Source of the DNA: Sphingobium sp. | GTDB taxonomy: Bacteria > Pseudomonadota > Alphaproteobacteria > Sphingomonadales > Sphingomonadaceae | Direction: 5' to 3' | NCBI GenBank assembly: GCA_017744605.1 | Contig: JAGIAZ010000004.1 | Location: forward strand, 86,805-150,804 | DNA: 64,000 bases | Shown: piece after piece, positions 56,389 to 64,000 of the stretch | Position numbering within the stretch: the stretch's first letter is position 1 | How the letters are laid out: every line of letters begins with the position of its first letter | The notes under the pieces: generated by a model | Databases searched by the model: none | Seen by the model: only the letters and a program-made list of their open reading frames with translations | What the model was told of the DNA's origin: nothing | Made by a program: the position numbers and the translations under genes

Positions 56389-56811
56389 ATGACCCGGACG
56401 ATCGACATTGAAGCGCTCTGCGCAGAGCGCGGCCTTCGCATAACCGAACAACGGCGCGTCATCGCGCGCGTCTTGTCCGAAAGCGAGGACCATCCCGACG
56501 TCGAGAAGCTGCATGAGCGCGCCTCGGCGATCGATCCGCATATCTCGATCGCGACGGTATATCGCACCGTTCGTCTGTTCGAAGAGGCCGGCATTCTCGA
56601 ACGCCACGATTTCGGCGACGGACGCGCGCGCTACGAGCCTGCGCCCGAAGCTCATCACGATCATCTCATCGATGTCGAGACCGGCAAGGTCATCGAGTTC
56701 GTCGACCCCGAACTCGAGCAGTTGCAGCGCCAGATCGCCGAGAAGCTCGGTTATCGCCTCGTCGACCACCGCATGGAGCTCTACGGCGTCACGCTCGACC
56801 GCAAGGGGTGA
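56389..56811 (+). CDS. fur: Fur-family regulator (Fur/Mur type)
   Basis: This is a 140-aa protein. The winged helix is seen in GLRITEQRRVIARVLSESED and ISIATVYRTVRLFEEAGILE. The dimerisation domain has HHDHLIDVETGKVIEFVDPE. The structural-zinc cysteines of enterobacterial Fur are absent, as usual in alphaproteobacterial Fur/Mur. It controls iron or manganese homeostasis. It lies 7 bp before plsC. Confidence 0.9.
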   Translation: MTRTIDIEALCAERGLRITEQRRVIARVLSESEDHPDVEKLHERASAIDPHISIATVYRTVRLFEEAGILERHDFGDGRARYEPAPEAHHDHLIDVETGKVIEFVDPELEQLQRQIAEKLGYRLVDHRMELYGVTLDRKG

Positions 56812-56818
56812 CTTCCTG

Positions 56819-57538
56819 ATGGGCGCGCTGCGCCTCGTCTGGCGCCTCGCCTGCTTGATCGGCGTCATGATCGCCTGCGTCATCCCGCATCTCGTCGCGC
56901 GTCGTCGCGGCCATTCACCATGGCCGCAAATCTTCCTCGGCCGGGCCGCCCGCGCGGCCGGGTTCGATGTCAGCATTGCCGGCAAGCCGCGCCTGCATGA
57001 CGTTTTCTACGTCGCCAACCATCTCAGCTGGATCGATATATTGAGCATGGGCGGCGCGACGGGCTGCGCGTTCATTTCCAAGGACGAAGTGGGCAGCGCA
57101 CCTTTGGTCGGCTGGCTCGCCAGGCAGAACAACACCATCTTCGTGACCCGCGAAAGGCGTGGCGAGGTGACCGCCCATGTCGATGCTGTCCGCTCGGCGC
57201 TCGACGCGCACCAGCCCATCGCCCTTTTTGCGGAGGGCGGCACCGGCGACGGCAAGACGCTTGGCCCCTTCAAACCACCGATGTTCGAAGTGCTGCTTCC
57301 CCCGCCGCGCGAGATCCTGATCCAGCCGGTCATGATCGATTATGGCGACGCGACGTCTCTGGTCGTCTGGGGCGACGAGGATGGCCTCGGCAATGCCAGG
57401 CGCATCCTCTCCTCACCCGGCCGCAAAACGGTCACGCTGACATTTCTCGAACCCTTCGACCCTGGCGACCATCCCGACCGCAAGACGCTGGCCGCACAGA
57501 CCCGGGCCCGGATCGCAGCGGCTATCGGCGTTATTTAG
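56819..57538 (+). CDS. plsC: 1-acyl-sn-glycerol-3-phosphate acyltransferase PlsC
   Basis: This is a 239-aa membrane-associated protein. There is an N-terminal hydrophobic segment (LACLIGVMIACVIPHLVA), the HxxxxD motif NHLSWIDI, and the substrate motif LFAEGGTGDG. It makes phosphatidic acid from lysophosphatidic acid. The start at 56819 is in tight spacing after fur. Confidence 0.9.
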   Translation: MGALRLVWRLACLIGVMIACVIPHLVARRRGHSPWPQIFLGRAARAAGFDVSIAGKPRLHDVFYVANHLSWIDILSMGGATGCAFISKDEVGSAPLVGWLARQNNTIFVTRERRGEVTAHVDAVRSALDAHQPIALFAEGGTGDGKTLGPFKPPMFEVLLPPPREILIQPVMIDYGDATSLVVWGDEDGLGNARRILSSPGRKTVTLTFLEPFDPGDHPDRKTLAAQTRARIAAAIGVI

Positions 57539-57555
57539 ATCATTGATCTATCGTA

Positions 57556-57593
57556 TTTTCCGAGCCCTCAGCTGCATCCAGCTGGCTCGAAAA
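57556..57593. terminator. Imperfect hairpin between convergent plsC and PBP genes
   Basis: TTTTCCGAGCC and GGCTCGAAAA pair with a single bulge, with inner AGCTG/CAGCT pairing and A/T tracts at both ends. It fits a bidirectional terminator. A TAGATCATTGATCTA palindrome sits just before it at the plsC stop. Confidence 0.65.
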
Positions 57594-57604
57594 TGCTCCA
57601 GACA

Positions 57605-59686
57605 TTATTCCGGCCCACCCTCAGCCGGCGGCGTATCCCGGCGCCGGTCGCGGTCATCGGGACGCTGTGGCGGCGGCGCCCCACGGTTGGGACCATTCAG
57701 CTCGATCCCGTTCCGATCGATCCGCAGGCTGGTGCCGTTCGGACCGCGCAGTTCGGCACCCTTGTCGCCCGAGAGTTCGACGTCGAGGTTCTGGATGCCG
57801 TTGCTGAGCTGCTCCATCATGTTGGAGAGATCGTTGCCGCCGTCTTCTTCCGCAGGCTCCGGCAAGGCCACGCCCAGCGCCTCAGTCATGAAGTCGCGCC
57901 AGATGCGCGACGGGAGATGGCTGGTCAGGCCATAATTGGGCGTATTGTCGTCATTGCCGACCCAGACGCCCACGACGAGATCCTTCGCATAGCCCACGAA
58001 CCAGACATCGCGGCTGTCCTGCGTCGTCCCCGTCTTGCCATAGGCGGCGATGGGAAGCCGCGCTTCATAGCCGGTGCCGCTGCGCACGGCGCTCTGCAAC
58101 AGATCGCGCATGTCCGCCAGTTCGCGAACGCCGAGCGCATGCTGCTCACGCCGCAAGGCCGCGAACCAGCCGCGCTGCTCGGGCTCGGCCAGGCCGATGG
58201 GGCGCACCGGCGCCTCGCCCCTGGCCATTGCGGCATAGGCGGATGTCAGTTCGAGCAGCGAAACGGTCGAGGTTCCGAGCGCAATGCTCGCCTCTTCGGG
58301 GATGGGCCCGCTGATACCCAGTTCGTGCGCCGCCCGGATGACCGCAGGCGGGCCGACACGATGGATGAGGCGCACTGCCGCGACATTGCTGGACTTCTGG
58401 AAGGCTCGGCGCAGCGTGATCTTGCCCAGATACCGCCCGTCATTGTTCTTGGGCTCCCAGTCGCCCACCTTGACGGGGCTGTCCTCGATCATGTCGTCCG
58501 GCGTCAGGCCCGATCGCATCGCCGCGAGATAGACGAAAAGCTTGAAGGTGGAACCCGCCTGGCGCCGTGCCTGGGTCGCGCGGTTGAACGGGCTGTCCTT
58601 GTAATTGCGCCCGCCCACCATGGCGACCACCCGCCCGTCCGGATGCATCGCCACAATGGCGACCTGCGCCTTCTGCATGCCCGGTCCGCCGACGCTGCTC
58701 CGCGCCACACGCTCGGCGATGCGCTGAAGGCGCATCTCAAGCGTCGTGCGCACGGTCTGCTCGCTGCCGATCTCGCCGGCGCGATCGCGCGCCTGAGGCA
58801 ACACCCAATCGGCAAAATAAGTGCCATTGGGCAGCGGGTCCGCCTTCTGCGGAATGATGGAGGCGGGCCGCACACGCGCAGCCTCGGCCTCGCTCAGCAT
58901 GCCGGCATCGACCATCGCGCCGACCACCACGCGCTGCCGCTCGCGTGCGCCGGAAAGATTACGCGTCGGCGCAAGGCGTGAGGGCGCCTTGACGAGACCG
59001 GCCAGCATCGCTGCCTGTCCGACAGTCAACTGGCCAGGCTGGCGGCCGAAATAATGCTCGGACGCCGCGCGCAGGCCATAGACATTATCCCCGAAATAGA
59101 CGTTCGAGAGATAACGCGAGAGGATCTCGTCCTTGGTAAGCCAGGCCTCCAGCCAGAAGGCGATCAACACCTCCCGAAACTTGCGGGCCATGGTCCGGTC
59201 GGAATCGAGGAATGCATTCTTCGCCAGTTGCTGGGTGATGGTGCTTCCACCCTGGCGCACGCCGCCCGCCGAATAATTGCTCCAGAGCGCCCGCGCGATA
59301 CCGCGCGGATCGACACCCCAATGGCTGTAGAAACGGCGGTCTTCGATCGCAAGGAACGCGTCCACCACATGAGGAGGAAGGCTCTCGACCTCGACCGGGT
59401 CGCCAATGGTGGCCCCGCGTCGCGCGATGGGCGTGCCCTCTTCCGAAAGCAATGTGATGCTCGGCGGTGCCGGCGGCTGGAGCGACTTGGAGAGCGGCGC
59501 CGTGATGGTAAGATAAATGACCAGCAACAGGAACAACAGAAGCCCGGCAAGGAAGCCGCGCTTGATCCAGCGCCAGCGCCCGCCCCTCTGCCGGACGGGC
59601 GCTTCCGGCAGCGGCGTGCCCTGCCCGTCCAGATCGGGAAGGTCGTCCTGCAACCGGCGCTTGAAGGGATGAAAGACTGAGAACAA
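57605..59686 (-). CDS. Class A penicillin-binding protein (PBP1A family)
   Basis: This is a 693-aa bifunctional peptidoglycan synthase with one N-terminal membrane helix (FLAGLLLFLLLVIYLTITAP). The GT51 domain has AIEDRRFYSHWGVDPRGIAR, GGSTITQQLAKNAFLDSD and KFREVLIAFWLE. The transpeptidase has AGSTFKLFVYL (SxxK), SSNVAAVRL (SxN) and YGKTGTTQDS (KTG). All catalytic motifs are intact. The Pro/Asp/Arg-rich tail (PDDRDRRRDTPPAEGG) is unusual in composition. Confidence 0.92.
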   Translation of the reverse strand: MFSVFHPFKRRLQDDLPDLDGQGTPLPEAPVRQRGGRWRWIKRGFLAGLLLFLLLVIYLTITAPLSKSLQPPAPPSITLLSEEGTPIARRGATIGDPVEVESLPPHVVDAFLAIEDRRFYSHWGVDPRGIARALWSNYSAGGVRQGGSTITQQLAKNAFLDSDRTMARKFREVLIAFWLEAWLTKDEILSRYLSNVYFGDNVYGLRAASEHYFGRQPGQLTVGQAAMLAGLVKAPSRLAPTRNLSGARERQRVVVGAMVDAGMLSEAEAARVRPASIIPQKADPLPNGTYFADWVLPQARDRAGEIGSEQTVRTTLEMRLQRIAERVARSSVGGPGMQKAQVAIVAMHPDGRVVAMVGGRNYKDSPFNRATQARRQAGSTFKLFVYLAAMRSGLTPDDMIEDSPVKVGDWEPKNNDGRYLGKITLRRAFQKSSNVAAVRLIHRVGPPAVIRAAHELGISGPIPEEASIALGTSTVSLLELTSAYAAMARGEAPVRPIGLAEPEQRGWFAALRREQHALGVRELADMRDLLQSAVRSGTGYEARLPIAAYGKTGTTQDSRDVWFVGYAKDLVVGVWVGNDDNTPNYGLTSHLPSRIWRDFMTEALGVALPEPAEEDGGNDLSNMMEQLSNGIQNLDVELSGDKGAELRGPNGTSLRIDRNGIELNGPNRGAPPPQRPDDRDRRRDTPPAEGGPE

Positions 59687-59740
59687 TGCGAACCGCCAGC
59701 CTACTGTATTAAAGCTACACTACAGCGTCGGCAAGCGACT

Positions 59741-60976
59741 TCACAGCGCCTGTCCTGCCGCCCAGCCGCTGGCCCAGGCCCACTGAAAATTATAGCCGCC
59801 GAGCCAGCCGGTCACGTCGACCGCTTCCCCGATCGCGTAGAGCCCCGGAACGCGGCGCGCCTCCATCGTCTGCGAGGAGAGGCCCTCCGTCGCGATGCCG
59901 CCGGCCGTCACTTCCGCCTTGGCATAGCCCTCGGTGCCATTGGGCATGAAGGTCCAGCCAGCAAGGCGCCGTTCCGCCTCCTGCAGCGCACGATCGGACA
60001 GATTGCCAAGGTCGCCGACCAGGCCGATCCGCTCCGCCAGCACATCGGCAAGCCGGACGGGCAGCAACGCCCGCAGGGTTGCCGCAAGCGTCGCGCGCGG
60101 TCTCGCCCGCTTCGCCTCGATCAGCCAACCTGTCTCGGCGCCGGGCAGGAAATCGAGCGTGATCGGCCTGCCATGCCGCCAATAAGAGGAAATCTGGAGG
60201 ATAGCAGGCCCCGACAGGCCCTTGTGCGTGAGCAGGGCCGCCTCACGGAACGCCGCCTTGTCGCAGCGTGCGATCACCTCGGTCGAGACGCCCGATAGCG
60301 AGCGGAACAGAAGGTCGTCCCCACCCAATGTCAGCGGCACCAGAGCGGGCCGTGGCTCGACCACCTTGAGGCCGAAACGGCGCGCAAGGTCGTAGGCGAA
60401 GCCGGTTGCGCCCATTTTCGGAATGGACGGTCCGCCCGTCGCGATCACCAGCACCGGTGCTGTCGCGAGCGCATCGGCGGGCCGGATGCGATAGAGACCA
60501 TCGGCATGATCGACCGCCGCGACAGCCCGTCCCAGGTGGATGTCCACCCGCCCTCGCGCGGCTTCATCGAGCAACATCGCGACGATCTGCCGTGCCGATC
60601 CGTCGCAGAACAGTTGCCCCAGCGTCTTTTCATGCCAGGCGATTCCGTGCCGCTCGACCAGCGCCAGGAAATCCGCGGGGCTGTATCGGCCAAGCGCGGA
60701 TTTGGCGAAATGCGGGTTGGCCGAGAGATAACGGTCTGGCGCTGTGTGAATATTGGTAAAGTTGCAGCGGCCACCGCCCGAGATGAGGATCTTCTTGCCC
60801 GGTGCGTCGGCATGGTCGATCACCAGCACGCGCCGCCCGCGTTGCCCGGCCACGGCCGCGCACATGAGCCCGGCGCCGCCGGCACCGAGAATGATCGCGT
60901 CATAGGAGCTGGTCGGCCGGGTCAATCGGGCACTCGTGTTCGCGGTGAGTCGCGCCGCCTTACGGTGCATGCGCAT
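59741..60976 (-). CDS. NAD(P)/FAD-dependent oxidoreductase, HI0933/YhiN family
   Basis: This is a ~411-aa flavoprotein with Rossmann motif AIILGAGGAGLMCAAVAGQR, the family signature KILISGGGRCNFTN, and the C-terminal GEAVDVTGWLGGYNFQWAWA. The family (BaiN/RdsA-like) is widespread; the substrate is unknown here. The frame is open to 61054, but that would overlap miaB on the other strand, so the ATG at 60976 is preferred. Confidence 0.88.
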   Translation of the reverse strand: MRMHRKAARLTANTSARLTRPTSSYDAIILGAGGAGLMCAAVAGQRGRRVLVIDHADAPGKKILISGGGRCNFTNIHTAPDRYLSANPHFAKSALGRYSPADFLALVERHGIAWHEKTLGQLFCDGSARQIVAMLLDEAARGRVDIHLGRAVAAVDHADGLYRIRPADALATAPVLVIATGGPSIPKMGATGFAYDLARRFGLKVVEPRPALVPLTLGGDDLLFRSLSGVSTEVIARCDKAAFREAALLTHKGLSGPAILQISSYWRHGRPITLDFLPGAETGWLIEAKRARPRATLAATLRALLPVRLADVLAERIGLVGDLGNLSDRALQEAERRLAGWTFMPNGTEGYAKAEVTAGGIATEGLSSQTMEARRVPGLYAIGEAVDVTGWLGGYNFQWAWASGWAAGQAL

Positions 60977-61052
60977 GCGCGTCACTGGAAAAGCCCCAAG
61001 CTTCCGCCGGCCCGCTTCCGTCCGGCTCTCATCGCCTGTATAGGCCGCGCCC

Positions 61053-62408
61053 ATGACCGCATCGAAGACTCCACCCCGAAATGCCCCAAAGACCTTTCAC
61101 GTCAAGTCGTTCGGCTGCCAGATGAATGTTTACGACGGCGAGCGCATGACCGAGATGCTGGGCGCCAAGGGCATGACCGCAGCCGCTGACGGCGCCGACG
61201 CCGATCTCGTCGTGCTCAACACCTGCCATATCCGCGAGAAGGCCGCCGAGAAGGTCTATTCGGACATTGGTCGCCTCAAGCGCCAGGACGGCTCGCGGCC
61301 GATGATCGCTGTCGCCGGCTGCGTCGCCCAGGCGGAAGGCCCGGAGATCACGCGCCGCGCCAAGGCCGTCGACATCGTCGTCGGCCCGCAGGCCTATCAT
61401 CGCCTGCCAGGCCTGATCGACGACGTGCTCGCCGGACGCGCGGCCGTCGATACCGACATGCCGGAAGATTCGAAGTTCGATGCCCTGCCCGCCCGTGCGA
61501 AGCAGGCTCGACCCAGCGCGTTCCTGACCGTGCAGGAAGGCTGCGACAAGTTCTGCACCTATTGCGTCGTGCCCTATACGCGCGGCGCCGAAGTGAGCCG
61601 CCCATGGGGCGAGGTCATGGACGAGGCACGCGCCCTGGTCGATGCCGGCGTCCGGGAAATCACTCTGCTCGGGCAGAACGTCAACGCCTGGACCGGCGAA
61701 GACGAGAAGGGCCGCGTTCAGGGGCTCGACGGCCTCGCGCGCGCGCTCGATGCGCTGCCCGGCCTGGCGCGTATCCGCTACACGACGAGCCATCCCAACG
61801 ACATGACCGAGGCACTGATCCGGGCGCATGCCGAGATCGAAAAGCTCATGCCCTTCCTGCACTTGCCCGTGCAGGCCGGTTCGGACCGCATCCTCAAGGC
61901 CATGAACCGCAGCCACAGCCGCGACAGCTATTTGCGGCTGATCGAGCGTATCCGAAGCGTCAGAAGCGACATGGCCTTGTCCGGGGACTTCATCGTCGGC
62001 TTCCCCGGCGAAACCGATGCCGAGTTCGAAGAGACTCTGAATATCGTGCGTGAAGTTGCTTATTCACAAGCCTTTTCCTTCAAATATTCACCGCGGCCCG
62101 GCACGCCTGCAGCGGGCTTGGATGGGCATGTCCCCGCCCCCATCATGGACGAGCGCCTCCAGCGCCTGCAGGCCGCGATCAATGCAGACCAGCTCGCCTT
62201 CAACGAGGCCACGGTCGGCAGGCGCACCACCGTCCTGCTCGAACGCGCCGGCAAATATCCCGGCCAGCTCATCGGCAAGTCGCCCTGGCTGCAGAGCATC
62301 ATCGTCGAAAATGCCGACGCCCGCATCGGCGACCTCATCGAGGTCGACATCGTCTCGGGCGGCCCGAACAGCCTGGGCGGCGCGGTCGCCTCGCGCCAGG
62401 CGGCCTGA
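61053..62408 (+). CDS. miaB: tRNA-2-methylthio-N6-dimethylallyladenosine synthase MiaB
   Basis: This is a 451-aa methylthiotransferase. The UPF0004 domain has [32 protein letters not shown] and [10 protein letters not shown] cluster cysteines. The radical SAM motif is [15 protein letters not shown]. The C-terminal TRAM domain is present ([20 protein letters not shown]). It modifies adenosine 37 of tRNAs. The phoH gene usually follows directly; here two unrelated genes lie between. Confidence 0.96.
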   Translation: MTASKTPPRNAPKTFHVKSFGCQMNVYDGERMTEMLGAKGMTAAADGADADLVVLNTCHIREKAAEKVYSDIGRLKRQDGSRPMIAVAGCVAQAEGPEITRRAKAVDIVVGPQAYHRLPGLIDDVLAGRAAVDTDMPEDSKFDALPARAKQARPSAFLTVQEGCDKFCTYCVVPYTRGAEVSRPWGEVMDEARALVDAGVREITLLGQNVNAWTGEDEKGRVQGLDGLARALDALPGLARIRYTTSHPNDMTEALIRAHAEIEKLMPFLHLPVQAGSDRILKAMNRSHSRDSYLRLIERIRSVRSDMALSGDFIVGFPGETDAEFEETLNIVREVAYSQAFSFKYSPRPGTPAAGLDGHVPAPIMDERLQRLQAAINADQLAFNEATVGRRTTVLLERAGKYPGQLIGKSPWLQSIIVENADARIGDLIEVDIVSGGPNSLGGAVASRQAA

Positions 62409-62460
62409 ACGAAAGCATTCCGAGCACGCAACCGCTGGCTTCAGCGCGTCGATGGCTGTT

Positions 62461-62931
62461 TTACTGCGCGGGGCGTGCCGGCGGCGCTCCGCCCGGTGCT
62501 GAGCCGCTGCCGGCCATGAAGATCGCCTGCACCGCAATCCGGTTATTGCGGATGATGAACTCCTCGGTGACATGCATGGGGCCAGCTTCCCAGGTCATGA
62601 AGCCGACATTGCCTTCTTCCCAGACCTTGGTGACCTTCATGCCGCCGCGCGGAGGTCCACTGGCGCCCGGTGCAGCGCCACCTTGAGACGCGCCCGCACC
62701 CGGCGCACGACCGCCGCCGAACATGCCCGCGAAGAGCTTGCGGATCTCGGCCTTGCCCTGCACGGCGCGGCCATTCTGCAGCACCACCGCATCATCGGCA
62801 TAGTCGGCCATGATCGCATCGATATTGCCGCCGGACGACGTATGACGCTTCACGAAATCGCTCGGCGTGTCGGCATGCGCCGCTGCCGCCGCCAGAATCG
62901 CCATTGCCGTGGCGATGCCCCATCTCTTCAT
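62461..62931 (-). CDS. Secreted SnoaL/DUF4440-like (NTF2-fold) protein
   Basis: This is a 156-aa protein with a signal peptide (MKRWGIATAMAILAAAAAHA) and an NTF2-like domain (IDAIMADYADDAVVLQNGRA, KAEIRKLFAGMF). A Gly/Ala-rich low-complexity insert follows, then VTKVWEEGNVGFMTWEAGP. The function is unknown. The start MKRWG at 62931 is supported by the signal peptide. Confidence 0.78.
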   Translation of the reverse strand: MKRWGIATAMAILAAAAAHADTPSDFVKRHTSSGGNIDAIMADYADDAVVLQNGRAVQGKAEIRKLFAGMFGGGRAPGAGASQGGAAPGASGPPRGGMKVTKVWEEGNVGFMTWEAGPMHVTEEFIIRNNRIAVQAIFMAGSGSAPGGAPPARPAQ

Positions 62932-63134
62932 GCATTCTCTCCCCGCCACCGCGTCTCTGCGTCACGCGCGCCGCCAGCATGATTGAGGCCCGCCATCCAC
63001 CCGATGCGATCGTTCGGAACGGCCTGAAAAAAGGAAACTGGACGGCTCGATGACCCTCCTCTAGGTTCCGGCCGGCGACCGGCAACGACCGGAACCGTCA
63101 GATGAACAATAAATATGTCACAGGAGGGGGTCTC

Positions 63135-63623
63135 ATGCCCGGATATTACGCACTTGCCGTCGTCGTCGGCGTGCTTGCCGTCATCGCTACATGGATTTTC
63201 GGCCTGCCGGTGGCGGGCGAACATCATCTCCAGGTCTGGCAGGCATTCATCGCCTGGGGCTGCCATTTTCATTCGGGTGGCGGCGTCAAGGGATCGCGCA
63301 CCGCATTCGTCGGCATGACCTTCGGCGCGCTGGTCGGCATGGCCGCCGTCATGCTCGCTGGCCACCTCGGTTCGCTGGGCGACTTCGCTGCACCGGTTGC
63401 CGTGGGTCTCGGCGCATTTGTGATCTGTCTGGCTTCGGCGGTTCCTTGGCTCGCAGTCATTCCGGCGAGCGTTTACGGTTTCGCCGCGATTGCCGGCCTG
63501 ATCCTGCTCAAGGACACGGCGCCCGTCGACGCCATCGTGCCGACCGCCATCTCGGTCCTGATCGGCGCGATCTTCGGCTATGTGTCGGAAGCGCTCACCA
63601 ACGCGATCACCAAGAAGGCCTGA
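63135..63623 (+). CDS. DUF1097 membrane protein
   Basis: This is a 162-aa protein with about five hydrophobic helices (ALAVVVGVLAVIATWIFGLP, VGMTFGALVGMAAVMLAGHL, VGLGAFVICLASAVPWLAVI and more), matching DUF1097. An ideal AGGAGG lies 7 nt before the ATG at 63135, deciding the start over an ATG at 63102. The function is unknown, possibly a small-solute transporter. Confidence 0.82.
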   Translation: MPGYYALAVVVGVLAVIATWIFGLPVAGEHHLQVWQAFIAWGCHFHSGGGVKGSRTAFVGMTFGALVGMAAVMLAGHLGSLGDFAAPVAVGLGAFVICLASAVPWLAVIPASVYGFAAIAGLILLKDTAPVDAIVPTAISVLIGAIFGYVSEALTNAITKKA

Positions 63624-63829
63624 ACTCCTTCTCGCCGCCTTGCGGCAACGATATCGAGCATGAGGCGCGGCGCAATCCGCGCCTCATCGCATTCGGGCCC
63701 TATCCCGAAATTCGATCATGTGCGAGCCACATGGCGCTTGCCCGCCCCCGCCCCGCTCTGGCATTAAGGCCGGGATGACAGCATCTCTCTTCGCGCAGCG
63801 CGCAACGAGTCGCCGAGTGGTGATCGCCC

Positions 63830-64000
63830 TTGGCTAAGCGTCATGCCCAGGCAGAGCCCGGCGAACGCGCCCGGCTCGAGCTGACCTTCGACAAGCCCTA
63901 TCTGCTGGGATCCCTGTTCGGCGAATATGACCAGAATCTGGTCGCCATCGAGAACCGGCTGGGCGTGTACATCGCTGCACGCGGCCAGAAGATCCAGATC
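63830..64000 (+). CDS. phoH: PhoH-family ATPase, N-terminal part
   Basis: The window ends after 57 codons. The visible part (LELTFDKPYLLGSLFGEYDQ, LVAIENRLGVYIAARGQKIQ) is the N-terminal KH-like region of PhoH/YbeZ, which in alphaproteobacteria lies after miaB. The only in-frame start after the upstream stop is a TTG at 63830. The ATPase domain lies beyond the window. Confidence 0.85.
   Translation, partial: MAKRHAQAEPGERARLELTFDKPYLLGSLFGEYDQNLVAIENRLGVYIAARGQKIQI

Noticed and set aside
56389..56811. Absence of CxxC in the Fur protein as unusual
   Set aside because: Alphaproteobacterial Fur/Mur proteins normally lack these structural cysteines.

Overview
The window (about 64 kb, GC-rich) reads as an alphaproteobacterium of the sphingomonad type. 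The right part is an ordinary core-genome segment: uppP, gltD/gltB, an NfuA-like protein, tsaB-rimI, MucR, Fur, plsC, a class A PBP, miaB and phoH. The left ~38.3 kb is an integrated mobile element. Its boundary is a P4-type tyrosine integrase (37038-38270) facing the 3' end of a tRNA-Leu(CAG) gene (38437-38523). The element continues past position 1, so its other end is not visible.

The element looks like an integrative and conjugative element (ICE) of the ICEMlSym (Mesorhizobium R7A) family. Reading leftward on the minus strand, it carries a small excisionase-like HTH protein (RdfS-like), a TraF-type S26 peptidase, a lytic transglycosylase, a relaxase (RlxS-like), then TraG and a CopG-type protein. 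DUF736, ParB-like, ArdC-like and winged-helix proteins form its maintenance part. At 23.4-27.0 kb lies a quorum-sensing excision module: luxR, luxI, a phytanoyl-CoA-dioxygenase-like gene, and two out-of-frame ORFs that together encode an FseA-like activator. The ORFs join through a +1 shift at TTTCGCTGA. Beside them a QseC-like XRE repressor and a QseM-like DUF2285 protein are divergent around a 31-bp dyad.

Cargo 1 (1.5-11.4 kb) sits between the relaxase and traG. It is a DISARM-related island: cytosine methyltransferase, Vsr nuclease, DrmA helicase and DrmB on the minus strand. A sigma-70-family factor and a NERD-domain helicase converge on them from the plus strand. DrmC (phospholipase D) and DrmE are absent, so this is at least a variant DISARM. 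The neighbouring traG has an in-frame deletion of its ATPase core, so self-transfer may be crippled although the regulatory circuit is intact. Other possible defence genes are a SIR2-domain protein and an HNH-like protein.

Cargo 2 (27.8-31.4 kb) is a sensory block: a PAS-HTH protein, a PAS-GGDEF-EAL protein and a minimal chemoreceptor-like protein. Cargo 3 (31.3-35.7 kb) is a zinc-scarcity cassette: a ZIP transporter divergent from two COG0523 GTPases, DUF1826 and a HisI paralogue with an altered zinc ligand. A Zur-box-like palindrome lies in the divergent gap.

The core part (38.7-64 kb) holds nitrogen assimilation (glutamate synthase with a DUF2059 gene between its subunits), envelope synthesis (UppP, PlsC, PBP1), Fe-S and tRNA modification genes, a diguanylate cyclase, an M16 peptidase and a few membrane or periplasmic proteins of unknown function.
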